NCBI RefSeq assembly: GCF_025215095.1
Contig: NZ_JALHAP010000076.1
Coordinates: 124,001-188,000 of the forward strand
Direction: 5' to 3'
DNA length: 64,000 bases
Origin: Dryocola boscaweniae
Lineage (GTDB): Bacteria; Pseudomonadota; Gammaproteobacteria; Enterobacterales; Enterobacteriaceae
Each line of letters begins with the position of its first letter. Within the stretch, counting starts at the first letter, position 1. The position numbers were made by a program, and so were the translations under genes. The notes beneath the pieces are model-generated. The model did not search any database, was not told where the DNA came from, and was given only the letters and a program-made list of their open reading frames with translations. This document shows positions 37,966 through 47,286 of the stretch, one piece after another.

Positions 37966-38585
37966 ATATGTCTCAAAGAGTTAATAAAACATAACCATTA
38001 GAATGGCTTATGTTTTTGTAAGCATCTTCTAAGCCTTCCGGATAGATGACGTAAGATTCTGTGAGTGTAATAAAATTTAACTTATTTAAATTCAGTTAGT
38101 TACACAAGTCACAATCAAGACTTATCCCATATACAATAACATTACCTCTTGAAAGGGTAATTTGTAAATTTTTTTTTACATTTTATGATTAGCTGATAGA
38201 ACAGGTTAGTAGCGAATCTTTAGCCGGAGATGTGAGAAGTTATCCACTATTAGTAATGTAAGAGCCAGTCGGTTTGGTGATGCGAGCTTTAAGCGCAAAA
38301 TTATATAGTAGGGTCATAGAGTTACATGTTGCCATTGCCGACATACTTTTCGTATGTCATAAATCTCAGACAGAGATGATGCAGCAGTATTATACAAATA
38401 AAACAATACAATGATTTTTAAAGATTTTATTCATAGAAAAGAACTATAGAATACAATTGGCATACTTGACAGGGGGCCTTCTCCTACAAAAAATGGTATA
38501 TCGGATTTTCATGCACCAGTCTTTAGATTAGGCACTCAAAGTGATAACATATGGCTATATGAGGTTTATTAAAAATAAATAAAAG
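37966..38585. other. 620-bp AT-rich divergent region upstream of hxs operon
   Basis: It lies between hxsD (minus) and the DUF2971 gene (plus), so it should hold both promoters. It contains a small perfect hairpin GACATAC-TTTTC-GTATGTC (38340-38358) and, 17 bp later, the second copy of the 17-bp repeat. No gene was identified. Confidence 0.5.
38376..38392. repeat. 17-bp direct repeat flanking DUF6119-hxs module, copy 2
   Basis: This is an exact match to 32072-32088 in the same orientation, immediately outside the hxs operon promoter side. Confidence 0.55.
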
Positions 38586-39506
38586 ATGGTTGATATAATG
38601 GAAACACCATACAGCTTTTTGAAATTCGTTACACAAGATAGAATTGATATTTTAAAAGATGGATATATTAGATTTACTCCCCCTAAAGACTTGAATGACC
38701 CCTTCGAAGTTAACCCTGTAGTAATTCCTCATGACCCTTACAATATTCAAATGATAGAATCCGGGTATGATTATCAAAATCATGAATTCACAGCAAGTGA
38801 TCATGATTTTTCATGGAAACGATTCAATAAAATTGGACACTATAAAACTGAATATTCAAAGTTCTCTAATAAATATGGAATTCTTTCTCTTTCCAGTTCT
38901 AAAGATATGTGTTCAATGCCATCAGTAGCAATTTTTAGTGAAGAAGATCCAAGACGTAATTTATTAATGTGGTCCCATTACACAGACGAACACAGAGGTT
39001 TTATTATTGAATTCCATAGTGACTTTATTGATGACACTGAAATATCAAAAATAACGTACTCTCATGAAAGGCCAATGGTCACCCAAGAAGACATAGAATC
39101 AGGAGTCATTTTTCCTTTTTTTGTTAAAGGTAAGAAATGGTGTTATGAAAAAGAGTGCAGAATCATAAAACCTTTGGAACAAGCTGATAAAATAGTACAT
39201 TTGGACAATGGCAATACCATACATCTATTTAAAATAAAAAAGTCTCAAATTCGCTCTATAACTACAGGCTGTAACATGGACACGAATAAAATTGAAGAAC
39301 TAAAAAAAATTGTATTCACTGACCCAGAATTAAAAAACTGTGTATTTTATGTTTCAAAGATAGACAATGAGGGGTTCGCTTTGGATTTCAGATCATATTC
39401 AGCCAATGGTTGGACTAATGATGATGTATTTGGATTCCCAATGATATCCAAACATCCCTTATTGATAAACCCTGAGAATGTAAAAAACAAGTATAAGAAT
39501 AATTAA
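38586..39506 (+). CDS. DUF2971 domain protein
   Basis: This 306-residue soluble protein has the hallmarks of DUF2971: an N-terminal FLKFVTQDRIDILKDGYIRF followed by TPPKDLNDPFE, the central LLMWSHYTDEHRGFIIEF (abridged), and a later KKWCYEKECRII. The family is common in mobile and defence-rich regions and its activity is not established. Start could be 38586 or the second Met at 38598; neither has a strong ribosome site. A membrane-protein gene follows after 31 bp, so the two may act together. It lies just beyond the hxs promoter region, on the opposite strand. Confidence 0.7.
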   Translation: MVDIMETPYSFLKFVTQDRIDILKDGYIRFTPPKDLNDPFEVNPVVIPHDPYNIQMIESGYDYQNHEFTASDHDFSWKRFNKIGHYKTEYSKFSNKYGILSLSSSKDMCSMPSVAIFSEEDPRRNLLMWSHYTDEHRGFIIEFHSDFIDDTEISKITYSHERPMVTQEDIESGVIFPFFVKGKKWCYEKECRIIKPLEQADKIVHLDNGNTIHLFKIKKSQIRSITTGCNMDTNKIEELKKIVFTDPELKNCVFYVSKIDNEGFALDFRSYSANGWTNDDVFGFPMISKHPLLINPENVKNKYKNN

Positions 39507-39537
39507 CAAACACCTAAGAGCTAACTTAAGGATATTT

Positions 39538-39969
39538 ATGATTATGTTATATAAATTAATGAATATGAGGGGTTTCTTATTTTGGGGTTATTTGATCAGC
39601 ATATTAATGTCATCATTAATTTTGATCTGGGTCTACTTCCAGCCCCTTAATTACATTATTTGGCTGTTTGTCCCACTAATTGTCCCTATATTATTTTCAA
39701 TTTGCATAATAATAACGCGCAATAAGGAACAACGCGATTTAATAAAATCCTTAAATGATTCCACATTGTTCTCAATTAGTGCTATTACAACAGCTTTGGC
39801 GATTATCAAAACTATCGATTTAACCCCAGTAGATGCTTTTGACTTACTGATGAAAAACAGAGTCGGATATATTCTGATATGTGGGCACACGATTTTATAT
39901 ACAATAAAAGCCACCATAGCTATGTGTGAAAGTTATGAAAACTGGATTAAAATATCAAAAGAAAAATAA
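39538..39969 (+). CDS. small multi-pass membrane protein next to DUF2971 gene
   Basis: This 143-residue protein has about four hydrophobic segments (FLFWGYLISILMSSLILIWV, YIIWLFVPLIVPILFSICII in shortened form, SAITTALAIIKTI, YILICGHTILYTIKATIAM in part). A charged loop (TRNKEQRDLIKSL) separates the second and third. No family is recognised. AAGGAT precedes the start. Cotranscription with the DUF2971 gene is likely from the 31-bp spacing. It could be a pore or anchor in a conflict system, but that is guesswork. Confidence 0.6.
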   Translation: MIMLYKLMNMRGFLFWGYLISILMSSLILIWVYFQPLNYIIWLFVPLIVPILFSICIIITRNKEQRDLIKSLNDSTLFSISAITTALAIIKTIDLTPVDAFDLLMKNRVGYILICGHTILYTIKATIAMCESYENWIKISKEK

Positions 39970-39970
39970 T

Positions 39971-40171
39971 TTATTTTTTTAGCATGACGGCAAAAAACAC
40001 AATCACAAGCGGAGTTGTGAAAAAAGAGACTATTATAGCACTATAAATTGCTATATATATTTCAGAAGCCCCCTCCACATTAAGTATGTTAAACTCGCTT
40101 GCATTGCACAATATAATAACAAAAAACATTATTAATATAAAATAAATTGCTACGATTATTTTCGTTTTCAT
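39971..40171 (-). CDS. very small membrane protein
   Basis: This 66-residue protein starts at the ATG at 40171 (MKTKIIVAIYFILIMFFVII), with two predicted membrane helices separated by an acidic loop (NILNVEGASEIY) and a basic tail (VMLKK). It converges on the previous membrane-protein gene with 1 bp between stops. No family recognised; size and topology resemble toxin-like or regulatory small membrane proteins, without direct evidence. Confidence 0.45.
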   Translation of the reverse strand: MKTKIIVAIYFILIMFFVIILCNASEFNILNVEGASEIYIAIYSAIIVSFFTTPLVIVFFAVMLKK

Positions 40172-40544
40172 CTCACTATCTCTCTCTTTAACCTTATAAT
40201 ATATACATATCAATTATAATCTTGCTGTCAATAGCATTTGAGAATGTTAATATGCAAGGGCTAACTTATCGAAGCTACGCTTCACTAAGTTGCCTTGCTT
40301 TTCTGCCCTTTGGTTGAAAAGAAAAACAATCTGATTTTTTGGATAATCACATTGCTCACGCACAGCTCCACTTTAAAAAAAATAAGACAGAACAATACTA
40401 ATTCTCTAAAGAAAATTAGATGTAAGATGCAATACCCACCGCAAATGTGATGTCGATCACGATTTTCACAATTATAGCTAAATCCTATTGATGTTATAAT
40501 AATAAAATACGTAGAGAATATCGTTTCCCCTTCGCAAGGAGTCA
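40172..40544. other. 373-bp gap with hairpin, upstream of ABC-3C-type operon
   Basis: A hairpin at about 40262-40290 has outer arms AACTTA and TAAGTT and inner arms GAAGC and GCTTC around TAC. The rest is AT-rich and should contain the promoter of the HNH-ABC operon starting at 40545. An 86-codon minus-strand frame here does not look coding. Confidence 0.45.
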
Positions 40545-41306
40545 TTGGTGGGTGAAGAACGCAGGAACATTAATAATAATACGCATATAGTTTTATATGA
40601 TGAGGTGAGTGGTCTTTGCCCAAAATGCTCTAAACCTTTGATGGTTCAGAATGGCAAACGGAAAATAAAGATCTATGAAGTAGCACACATATATCCTTTT
40701 TCTCCTCGTAAAGGTGAAAAAGAATTACTAAAAAATGAGCCACTTCTTTGTGACGATGTTGATAGCGAAGATAATTTAATTGCCTTATGTAGAGACTGTC
40801 ATAAGTTGTTCGACAACCCAAGAACGATTGAGGGTTATCGGGAAATATGCGCTATCAAAAAGCAGTTAAGACAAGCTGCACAAATCAAAAACAGGCAATA
40901 TAATTTTAAGATTGAAGAAGATATAAAAGAGATAATTGATAAGCTATCAACACTTGAGCCAAGAGAAGATTCACAATTATCATACAACGCAATGAGAGTT
41001 GATGACAAAATTAATTCTGAATCTGGCCCTGTTTTTAAAATAAAGATCAAGGCTCAAGTTACTTATTTTTACACTGAAATAAAAAAATTATTCCAGCAAC
41101 TGGATCAACGTATCCCAAACACTTCAGAAATAATATTCAATGAAGTTAAAACATACTACCTAACTTTAAAAAGAGAGAATTTATCTCAATCTGAGATATA
41201 CGATCATTTAATTAATTGGATAAAAACAAACACTAAAGAAACTAATAATGTAGCAGCGGAAGTATTGGTGTGTTTTTTTATCCAAAATTGCGAGGTTTAC
41301 TCATGA
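40545..41306 (+). CDS. HNH nuclease effector of an ABC three-component-type system
   Basis: This 253-residue protein has an N-terminal HNH endonuclease-like domain with zinc-binding cysteines: Cys25-x2-Cys28 (LCPKCSK), His48 in YEVAHIYPF, Asn77 in SEDNLIALC, and Cys82-x2-Cys85-His86 (CRDCHKLFD). The C-terminal half (about 130-253) is helical and probably couples it to the partner ATPase, as in effector C-terminal domains of ABC-3C conflict systems. The start is a GTG at 40545. The stop overlaps the next small gene by ATGA. The expected role is cleavage of foreign or self DNA when the ATPase senses invasion, by analogy with predicted ABC-3C systems. Confidence 0.75.
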   Translation: MVGEERRNINNNTHIVLYDEVSGLCPKCSKPLMVQNGKRKIKIYEVAHIYPFSPRKGEKELLKNEPLLCDDVDSEDNLIALCRDCHKLFDNPRTIEGYREICAIKKQLRQAAQIKNRQYNFKIEEDIKEIIDKLSTLEPREDSQLSYNAMRVDDKINSESGPVFKIKIKAQVTYFYTEIKKLFQQLDQRIPNTSEIIFNEVKTYYLTLKRENLSQSEIYDHLINWIKTNTKETNNVAAEVLVCFFIQNCEVYS

Positions 41307-41524
41307 TTACACCAAGTAAATCTATCTCTATCCAAGATTCAATATTATATAAGATGACAATTATTTTAGAAACTGACTTTAACGAAATTAATATTACTGA
41401 TTTATACAAAAAAACATCAAGTAATTTTTCATCTCTGGACGAGTTTGTTTACTCACTTGATTTTTTGTTTATTTTAGAGAAAATTATATTAAACCCAGCC
41501 AATGGGACGGTAACAAAATGCTAA
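41303..41524 (+). CDS. ABC-3C-type middle component
   Basis: This 73-residue protein (MITPSKSISIQDSILYKMTI, then DLYKKTSSNFSSLDEFVYSL) lies between the HNH effector and the ABC ATPase, overlapping them by 4 and 7 bp. Size, position and a short winged-helix-like character (LYKKTSSNFSSLDEFVYSLDFLFILEKI in pieces) match the small middle component that gives ABC three-component systems their name. No catalytic residues are expected. Family assignment rests mostly on context. Confidence 0.65.
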   Translation: MITPSKSISIQDSILYKMTIILETDFNEINITDLYKKTSSNFSSLDEFVYSLDFLFILEKIILNPANGTVTKC

Positions 41525-43134
41525 AGAATATATACTGTGAAAAACTAATTAGAAAAGAATTGATTTTCAAAAAAGGTTTAAATACCATATTGGGGCCTAA
41601 GAATGGTGCCAACTCCATCGGTAAATCATCTGTTTTAATGTTAATTGATTTTGTTTTTGGTGGGGATGATTTTATAACCTTATGCAAAGATGTTATTTCG
41701 AAAGTTGGCCATCTAAATATCGACTTCACTTTTGAATTTGATGGAAAATCATATAATTTCACAAGAAAAACTGAAACTCATAGTAGTGTAATTTTTAAAA
41801 GCAACGAAGAAAATATTGAGTGGTCAATTGTAGATTTTAGAACGTTCTTAGCTCAGAAATATGGTTTTTCATCAAACGACCCTTCATTAAGAAATTTAAT
41901 CTCAAGATTTTCCAGAATTTGGGGAAAAGATAATTACAATCCTAATAAACCTCTTTTGCGCTTTACAGGTGAAGGATATGCTTCAATCAAAGAGTTTCTC
42001 ATAAAATCTTTCGACTATTATAATTTAATTGAAGAAATTGAAAAAAAGAAAGCCGAAAATGAAGTGAAAAGAAAAAATATTGATATTGCGTTCAAACAAG
42101 GTTTTGTCAAAAAAGTAAATTTAAAAGAATATAGGCAAGCAAAACAAGACCTCAGTGTTATCGACAATAAAATTGACATCATAAAAAAAGATTTAGATCT
42201 TTTCGCAGCTAACATAAAAGCTATTCTGGACGAAAAAAGCCTAACGTTAGCTGTCGAAAAGGATAAATATCTAAAACAAAAAAACTCTCTCGCAAGTAAA
42301 TTATTTAGGATAGAAGAAAATATATCTGATACCAAGCCTATTCCCAAAAGATATTTTTGCAAAGTTGTCGATTTCTTCCCAACTGTTAACATTGAAAAGC
42401 TAAATGAGGTAGAAGGTTTCCATTCATCAATTTCAAAAATATTAAGTGATGAGTTGAAAAAAGAAAAAGAAAGTCTTATATACCAATTAAATGAGATTGA
42501 TATGGGAATTAGTTTAATTGACCTGAAAATTAAAGAAATAGCAGCGTCAGTAGATAGACCGGACGAGATTATTGATGAAGTATTGTCTTTATCTATAAAG
42601 AAAAAAGAAGTCGAAGATACTGTTAACTACAGAGAACGCCAGGATGATATCAAGGAAGCCTCAACAGCTATAAAAGTAGAACTTAAAGAAAAAACTGAAG
42701 AAATCCTGTCAAAAATCTCTAACTTATTAAATGAAAACCTCAAACTCTTTAACACAAAATTCTATGGTCCAGACAGAATACCTCCCCAGATAATTCTCAG
42801 TGATAATAATTATCTTTTCGAACATCATTCTGATTCGGGGACAGGTAAATCTTATGCAAATATGCTGGCATTGGATGTGAGTTTTTTACATACAACAAAA
42901 TTACCTATAGCCATTGAGGATTCGATTGTTTTCAAAAATGTCGAAGTCGCAGCTATAGAAAAGATAGTTAACACATTAAACACTATTGATAAACAAGTTT
43001 TTATATCACTAGATCAACTAAATATTTATAGTGAAAATACAAGATCAATTTTGCGACAAGCAAGTTTTATGAGGATAAGTAGAAAATATCCCGCATTTAA
43101 ATTTTCATGGAATATCGAATCCCAAAGAAAATAA
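41518..43134 (+). CDS. DUF2326-type ABC ATPase of three-component system
   Basis: This 538-residue SMC/Rad50-like ATPase has Walker A GPKNGANSIGKSS at residues 26-38. A long central coiled-coil part is rich in Lys and Glu (about 160-410), with a HHSDSGTGKSYANML signature-like segment and Walker B region KLPIAIEDSI near the C-terminus. These are typical of DUF2326 ATPases that accompany a middle component and an effector in ABC-3C systems predicted to act in antiphage or plasmid defence. It is the third gene of the operon, 7 bp overlapped with the middle component. An inverted repeat after the stop may end the transcript. Confidence 0.8.
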   Translation: MLKNIYCEKLIRKELIFKKGLNTILGPKNGANSIGKSSVLMLIDFVFGGDDFITLCKDVISKVGHLNIDFTFEFDGKSYNFTRKTETHSSVIFKSNEENIEWSIVDFRTFLAQKYGFSSNDPSLRNLISRFSRIWGKDNYNPNKPLLRFTGEGYASIKEFLIKSFDYYNLIEEIEKKKAENEVKRKNIDIAFKQGFVKKVNLKEYRQAKQDLSVIDNKIDIIKKDLDLFAANIKAILDEKSLTLAVEKDKYLKQKNSLASKLFRIEENISDTKPIPKRYFCKVVDFFPTVNIEKLNEVEGFHSSISKILSDELKKEKESLIYQLNEIDMGISLIDLKIKEIAASVDRPDEIIDEVLSLSIKKKEVEDTVNYRERQDDIKEASTAIKVELKEKTEEILSKISNLLNENLKLFNTKFYGPDRIPPQIILSDNNYLFEHHSDSGTGKSYANMLALDVSFLHTTKLPIAIEDSIVFKNVEVAAIEKIVNTLNTIDKQVFISLDQLNIYSENTRSILRQASFMRISRKYPAFKFSWNIESQRK

Positions 43135-43297
43135 TCATTTAGAATGGCTACTAGGCATTCAGAAAGGTGGCCATTTTATGTTATTTACTCCATTATTAAA
43201 TCACCACATTGACATTCCTCACGAATAAAATATAAATAATAGAGAGCATATGGAATATGCTCAGATATATAAATTATAAGATATGAAAGGAGTTCAT
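43135..43297. other. intergenic inverted repeat between ABC ATPase and mob genes
   Basis: An imperfect inverted repeat, AATGGCTACT and GGTGGCCATT around a roughly 17-nt spacer, lies at about 43144-43181, just ahead of the mobilization genes. It may be a terminator for the ABC operon or part of the transfer origin; oriT is usually next to mobC in such elements. No nick site could be assigned. Confidence 0.4.
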
Positions 43298-43664
43298 ATG
43301 GATAACATTTTCAACCGAATTAGCAGGGTTAATATATCGAAAAACCTTCTTAGGACATATTGTGTCAGTGTAAGGCTTAACAAAGATGAATTGCAGCTAC
43401 TCAATGCAAGGCGTGGTGAAAAAAGCAAAGGCGAATGGTTACGCATGGCATCCCTCCAAAAATTACCCCCTGTTATACCTGAAATCAATACAGAGGCTTG
43501 GAAAGCTATATCTGATATATCTCAAAAACTAAATCGTATTGCTACTCATATAGATAGTAAAAGCAAAGATAGCAAGCTTACCCATACAGAATTGTTCGCT
43601 GTTAAGCGGCAATTAGCAGAGCTTCGCCAGAACCTTCTAAGCGCTGACATATGGAGCAACCCCG

Positions 43665-45044
<1,380 letters not shown>

Positions 45045-45218
45045 TGCATTGATTTCAAGTGAAATTATTGATCGGTATAACAGATCGATATGTACAATTT
45101 GATAGCCCACGCCTATCTTAATTAAGCCATCGATCGGTACAAACGTTTTTACTTGAGTCTGATAAACATCGAAGATTCATCAAGATATCTCCACTCCTGT
45201 TAAAGATTAACCAACTTG

Positions 45219-45857
45219 ATGGATACGCAAATGACAACAGAACTCACGTTTAAAGAGCCAGCCAAGCCAACAATTTTTGTGATGAAACGAACATGGATAG
45301 CGTTGGCGATTCCAGTAGTTATATTTTTCACCTTGGGTTCAGAAGCTGTCTCACAGTCATTCGTTGCATGGTTACTGGCAGGTGCTTTTATAATTTTTAC
45401 AGCAATACCTAAGTATTTAGACAAACGTAAAAACCATGCCACTATCGATTATTTTAACGATAATAATGACGGTTATTATTATCATGAGTTTGATAAAACA
45501 TCATTACTCATTGATTTAAATAAAAATACCATAAAACTAAAAGAGAAAAACAAAGAGCAAACATACCCGTTGAGTGATATTAAAACGTGGCGTTATGACT
45601 TAAAGAACTCTGGAAAAATGATTGGCATTGGAATTACCAACGGGATCGTAGCTAAATCTCAAAATGATTCCAACAGATTAAAAGACGCAAAAAATTCAGG
45701 TTTTTTTATTTCCGTAAAAGATATTCAGTCACCAGAATGGCAGGTGAGATTTTTTCCGAAGAAAGGACGTTTCAGTGACGAAGCAGGTTTTAGAGATACA
45801 GAGCTTCAAATGAAGCAATGGATGCAGGTTTTTGAACAAGTCTTAAACCAAAAATAA
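45219..45857 (+). CDS. membrane protein, DUF4755-like
   Basis: This 212-residue protein has two N-terminal hydrophobic segments (WIALAIPVVIFFTLG and FVAWLLAGAFIIFTAIPKYL) and a long cytoplasmic-looking domain (LIDLNKNTIKLKEKNKEQTY, FFISVKDIQSPEWQVRFFPK). It resembles DUF4755 proteins of plasmids and islands; function unknown. The start is uncertain: ATG at 45219, an upstream TTG at 45216, or ATG at 45231, which is better spaced from GGATACG. A lipoprotein gene follows after 25 bp. The 174 bp upstream contain two GATCGGTA octamers (near 45070 and 45133). Confidence 0.6.
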   Translation: MDTQMTTELTFKEPAKPTIFVMKRTWIALAIPVVIFFTLGSEAVSQSFVAWLLAGAFIIFTAIPKYLDKRKNHATIDYFNDNNDGYYYHEFDKTSLLIDLNKNTIKLKEKNKEQTYPLSDIKTWRYDLKNSGKMIGIGITNGIVAKSQNDSNRLKDAKNSGFFISVKDIQSPEWQVRFFPKKGRFSDEAGFRDTELQMKQWMQVFEQVLNQK

Positions 45858-45882
45858 ATCTAATAAAACAAGGATAGCAAAC

Positions 45883-46272
45883 ATGTATAAAATTATTATA
45901 GCTTTACTTACTGTCTCAATTTTCAGTGTGGCAGGATGTTCCTCTTACGGGAATCAGGATTTGAAAAAAGAAAATCAAGCCACATTACAAACTAAATTAA
46001 TTAAAAACAAAACCACCAAAAATGATGTAATTAAAGAATTCGGTCAACCGTCCTCAACCACAACCAGTGGGCAAAGCGAAGATATTTATTTGTATGATAT
46101 CAATAACGCAAAAATGAGTGTGATTAACGTAATCCCTATAATCGGTATGTTAGCAGGAAACACAAAAACGGAGTCCAGAACACTGTCAATAGCATTTAAT
46201 AAAAATGGCACCGTAGAGACATGGAGCTTCATGTCAGACGACAGAAATCTCAACAATGGATTCATTAACTAA
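45883..46272 (+). CDS. outer-membrane lipoprotein with BamE/SmpA-like domain
   Basis: This 129-residue lipoprotein has a signal sequence and lipobox SVAGCSS, so Cys19 would be lipidated. The following domain (LQTKLIKNKTTKNDVIKEFG, QPSSTTTSGQSEDIYLYD) matches the SmpA/OmlA (BamE-like) fold of small envelope lipoproteins. AAGGAT precedes the ATG. It lies 25 bp after a DUF4755-like membrane protein and is followed by a hairpin. A role in entry exclusion or envelope stability of the mobile element is possible, unproven. Confidence 0.75.
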   Translation: MYKIIIALLTVSIFSVAGCSSYGNQDLKKENQATLQTKLIKNKTTKNDVIKEFGQPSSTTTSGQSEDIYLYDINNAKMSVINVIPIIGMLAGNTKTESRTLSIAFNKNGTVETWSFMSDDRNLNNGFIN

Positions 46273-46295
46273 AGTTGCATTAAGTTGAGTGTTCT

Positions 46296-46316
46296 ATCCC
46301 CGTGCAGAACGGGGAT
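46296..46316. terminator. hairpin between convergent lipoprotein and hypothetical genes
   Basis: Perfect arms ATCCCCGT and ACGGGGAT with a 5-nt loop sit between two convergent stops. The T-tract is weak in both directions, so termination strength is uncertain. Confidence 0.55.
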
Positions 46317-46318
46317 CA

Positions 46319-46750
46319 TTACAATCTCTTTCTTTTAATAGGCTTACAAGCTGTTGTCACGCGACTGTTAATCTCTTTCATTTCATACTGCGCTTTTAAC
46401 TCAACGTAGACTTGCTCTAACCTCACCTGATTCCCTTCAATATAATCTACAAGTGCTGTAAGTTGTAAGAACAGGAATTCTTTATTTTGTAAATTACTTA
46501 TGAAATTACTTTTCATACACTTGAATAAGCCACAAAACATTTGCATTATGTTGTCTACATTATTCGTGGAACTACTATAGCTATTACCTGAATAAAAATA
46601 CTTTAAGTGATAGCCGACGAAGAACAAATATAATTTGTATGTGAAAATGTCATCTTCTGGTTTGTATTCAGCACAAATATACTTATCTATAAGTATGATG
46701 AACTTCTCTTCTTTTGATAGAGATTTCTTTTTATTATCCACAAATTGCAT
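46319..46750 (-). CDS. hypothetical protein
   Basis: This is a 143-residue protein (MQFVDNKKKSLSKEEKFIIL) with helical, aromatic middle (YKLYLFFVGYHLKYFYSG) and a basic end (CKPIKRKRL). No family recognised and no signal peptide. It is the last minus-strand gene after the recombinase block, 112 bp downstream of the coiled-coil gene, and could be cargo of that block. Confidence 0.5.
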   Translation of the reverse strand: MQFVDNKKKSLSKEEKFIILIDKYICAEYKPEDDIFTYKLYLFFVGYHLKYFYSGNSYSSSTNNVDNIMQMFCGLFKCMKSNFISNLQNKEFLFLQLTALVDYIEGNQVRLEQVYVELKAQYEMKEINSRVTTACKPIKRKRL

Positions 46751-46862
46751 CCTTGCAAGTTATTTTTATCATCCTGATATTTTATAAATACCATAATTAA
46801 ATTGAAAAGCAAGATTCTTGTAAAAATATATTTACATGATGTTAATTTTATTTTACACCGCA

Positions 46863-47252
46863 TCAATATTTCTCAGGCAAGGGTTCATTTAACTGGTGTG
46901 ACTTAACCCCATATTTATACGAGTTGTATTGCCATTGTGTGAACTGTTCTTTATATCTGTTATTTTGTTTTCTAAGAATCTCAATTTCCGCTTCCATATT
47001 TTTAATTCTTTGCGCTGCAATATTCAAATTAGCAGGTTTTTTTAAAGGGAGTTCACTTTCTTTCAACCTTTTTCTTTTTAACAAATATGCTTCTACAATT
47101 TCTTTATGAAGAGCCAATGATTGACGAGTTGGTTTCTTCCCAATGTGTGGTATTAATTTTCCACGTAGTGCTTCCCAAGTTAATTTCCCTTCCCATGTAT
47201 GAATGATTACATTTATCTTTTTTATATCTGCCTGCGTTAAATGTTTAGCCAT
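46863..47252 (-). CDS. coiled-coil accessory protein of tyrosine-recombinase block
   Basis: This 129-residue basic protein has an N-terminal HTH-like region (LTQADIKKINVIIHTWEGKL, WEALRGKLIPHIGKKPTRQS) and a coiled-coil (IAAQRIKNMEAEIEILRKQN) before a short tail. It follows the three recombinase genes by 34 bp on the same strand. Size, charge and position resemble TnpC of Tn554-type elements or the small non-recombinase member of gamma-mobile-trio systems, which assist integration. I cannot tell these apart without a search. Confidence 0.65.
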   Translation of the reverse strand: MAKHLTQADIKKINVIIHTWEGKLTWEALRGKLIPHIGKKPTRQSLALHKEIVEAYLLKRKRLKESELPLKKPANLNIAAQRIKNMEAEIEILRKQNNRYKEQFTQWQYNSYKYGVKSHQLNEPLPEKY

Positions 47253-47286
47253 ATACCCTCCAATTTTATTATTTATATTATTTTAT

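Noticed and set aside
40285..40545. 86-codon minus-strand frame before the HNH gene
   Set aside because: No ribosome site and atypical composition; the region carries a hairpin and the promoter for the HNH operon.
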